Assembly (NCBI RefSeq): GCF_022919575.1
Contig: NZ_CP095071.1
Coordinates: forward strand, 1,178,001 to 1,242,000
Length of the DNA stretch: 64,000 nt
Origin: Gracilibacillus salinarum
Lineage (GTDB): Bacteria > Bacillota > Bacilli > Bacillales > Amphibacillaceae
Reading direction: 5' to 3'
Position numbers and translations under genes: made by a program. Of this stretch, positions 63,734 through 64,000 are shown one piece after another; the first letter of the stretch is position 1; each line of letters starts with the position of its first letter. The notes beneath the pieces were generated by a model. The model saw only the letters and a program-made list of their open reading frames with translations, was not told the origin of the DNA and did not search any database.

Positions 63734-64000
63734 ATGAAAGAATTTTTATCAGAAAAATTACAACTTCAGGAAAAATTAACGGTGAATGAGGCACTATCGT
63801 TACACTCCTATCAAAAAGACTATGACGGTAACATCTATTTATTAGCCAATCATGAAATGGTAGAACTGAAGAGTTTAACTGAATTAGTATCCTTCTCACT
63901 TTTATTAAATGAAGGAAATGAAATGCAGATTATCGTTGAAGGACCTGATCCGGAAGCTACCATCAATAATGTGAAAAATCAGCTTACATATCCTAGCAGC
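63734..64000 (+). CDS. HPr-like (PTS phosphocarrier fold) protein, 3' end outside window
   Basis: At least 89 residues from an ATG with AGGAGG upstream; no stop before the window ends. DGNIYLLANHEMVELKSLTELVSFSLLLNEGNEMQIIVEGPDPEATINNV (31-80) aligns with strands B to helix C of HPr (KSIMGVMSL and GEDEEEA positions). The N-terminal active His of HPr (RPAT) is absent and the Ser-46 place reads KSLTE. It may be a non-phosphorylated HPr paralogue. Confidence 0.75.
   Translation, partial: MKEFLSEKLQLQEKLTVNEALSLHSYQKDYDGNIYLLANHEMVELKSLTELVSFSLLLNEGNEMQIIVEGPDPEATINNVKNQLTYPSS

Overview
The window looks like chromosomal DNA of a low-GC, spore-former-type Firmicute of the family Bacillaceae. Many genes have clear Bacillus subtilis counterparts (ykuI, ydbC, yesS/yesT/yesU/yetA-type genes, csoR-copA-copZ, glnA with TnrA/GlnR boxes, cre and Zur boxes). 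A BCCT transporter and very acidic lipoproteins suggest a halotolerant genus of the Gracilibacillus/Oceanobacillus type; the genus is inference. There are no rRNA or tRNA genes, CRISPR arrays, prophage or intact insertion sequences.

Layout. 1-17.8 kb: a rhamnogalacturonan-I (pectin backbone) utilisation locus on the minus strand. It holds a GH2 enzyme and a YetA/PL26-like protein, then a membrane AraC-type regulator with a GH106-like enzyme and an SGNH acetylesterase, then an LplABC-type oligosaccharide ABC transporter with DUF1961 and DUF624 proteins; cre boxes precede each transcription block. 18-25 kb: DagK-like kinase and YkuI, glnA, orphan trpB with ydbC, and an MFS pump with its MarR repressor and palindromic operator. 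25-33.5 kb: two transporters (SSS, BCCT), a flavin monooxygenase, RluA, a CuA-type lipoprotein, a DUF218 protein and a secreted nuclease. 33.8-37.6 kb: a TPP-riboswitch operon for thiamine-precursor uptake (ThiYXZ, a thiamine-binding protein and a TatD-like hydrolase) with a 21-bp phased repeat inside it. 37.8-44.6 kb: WrbA, lipoproteins, a divergent pair with two Zur boxes (ZnuA and a YtkA-like protein) and a frameshifted siderophore-type N-hydroxylase. 44.8-46.8 kb: queCDE under a preQ1 riboswitch. 46.8-48.9 kb: a four-gene operon joining an HmoA-like monooxygenase, a small helical protein, a cobalamin-binding protein with the CarH-type Wx9EH motif, and a STAS protein. 49-57.4 kb: guaC, a HAD phosphatase, csoR-copA-copZ, SRAP, a thioredoxin-like protein and a VLRF1-type release-factor-like protein. 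57.5-61 kb: a subtilase, an RRE/PqqD-like plus M50 membrane protease, an unannotated 20-residue CWWC peptide gene and an HD-GYP protein. 61.2-64 kb: guanine deaminase, a Bcr/CflA-type MFS pump and the start of an HPr-like gene.

Six copies of one long intergenic repeat family (about 170 to 650 bp, terminal inverted repeats, two inverted GC-rich modules) are spread over the window, along with a second MITE-like pair about 45 kb apart. The strongest candidates for undescribed biology are the 20-residue peptide with its RRE-M50 protease, and the split cobalamin/STAS operon.
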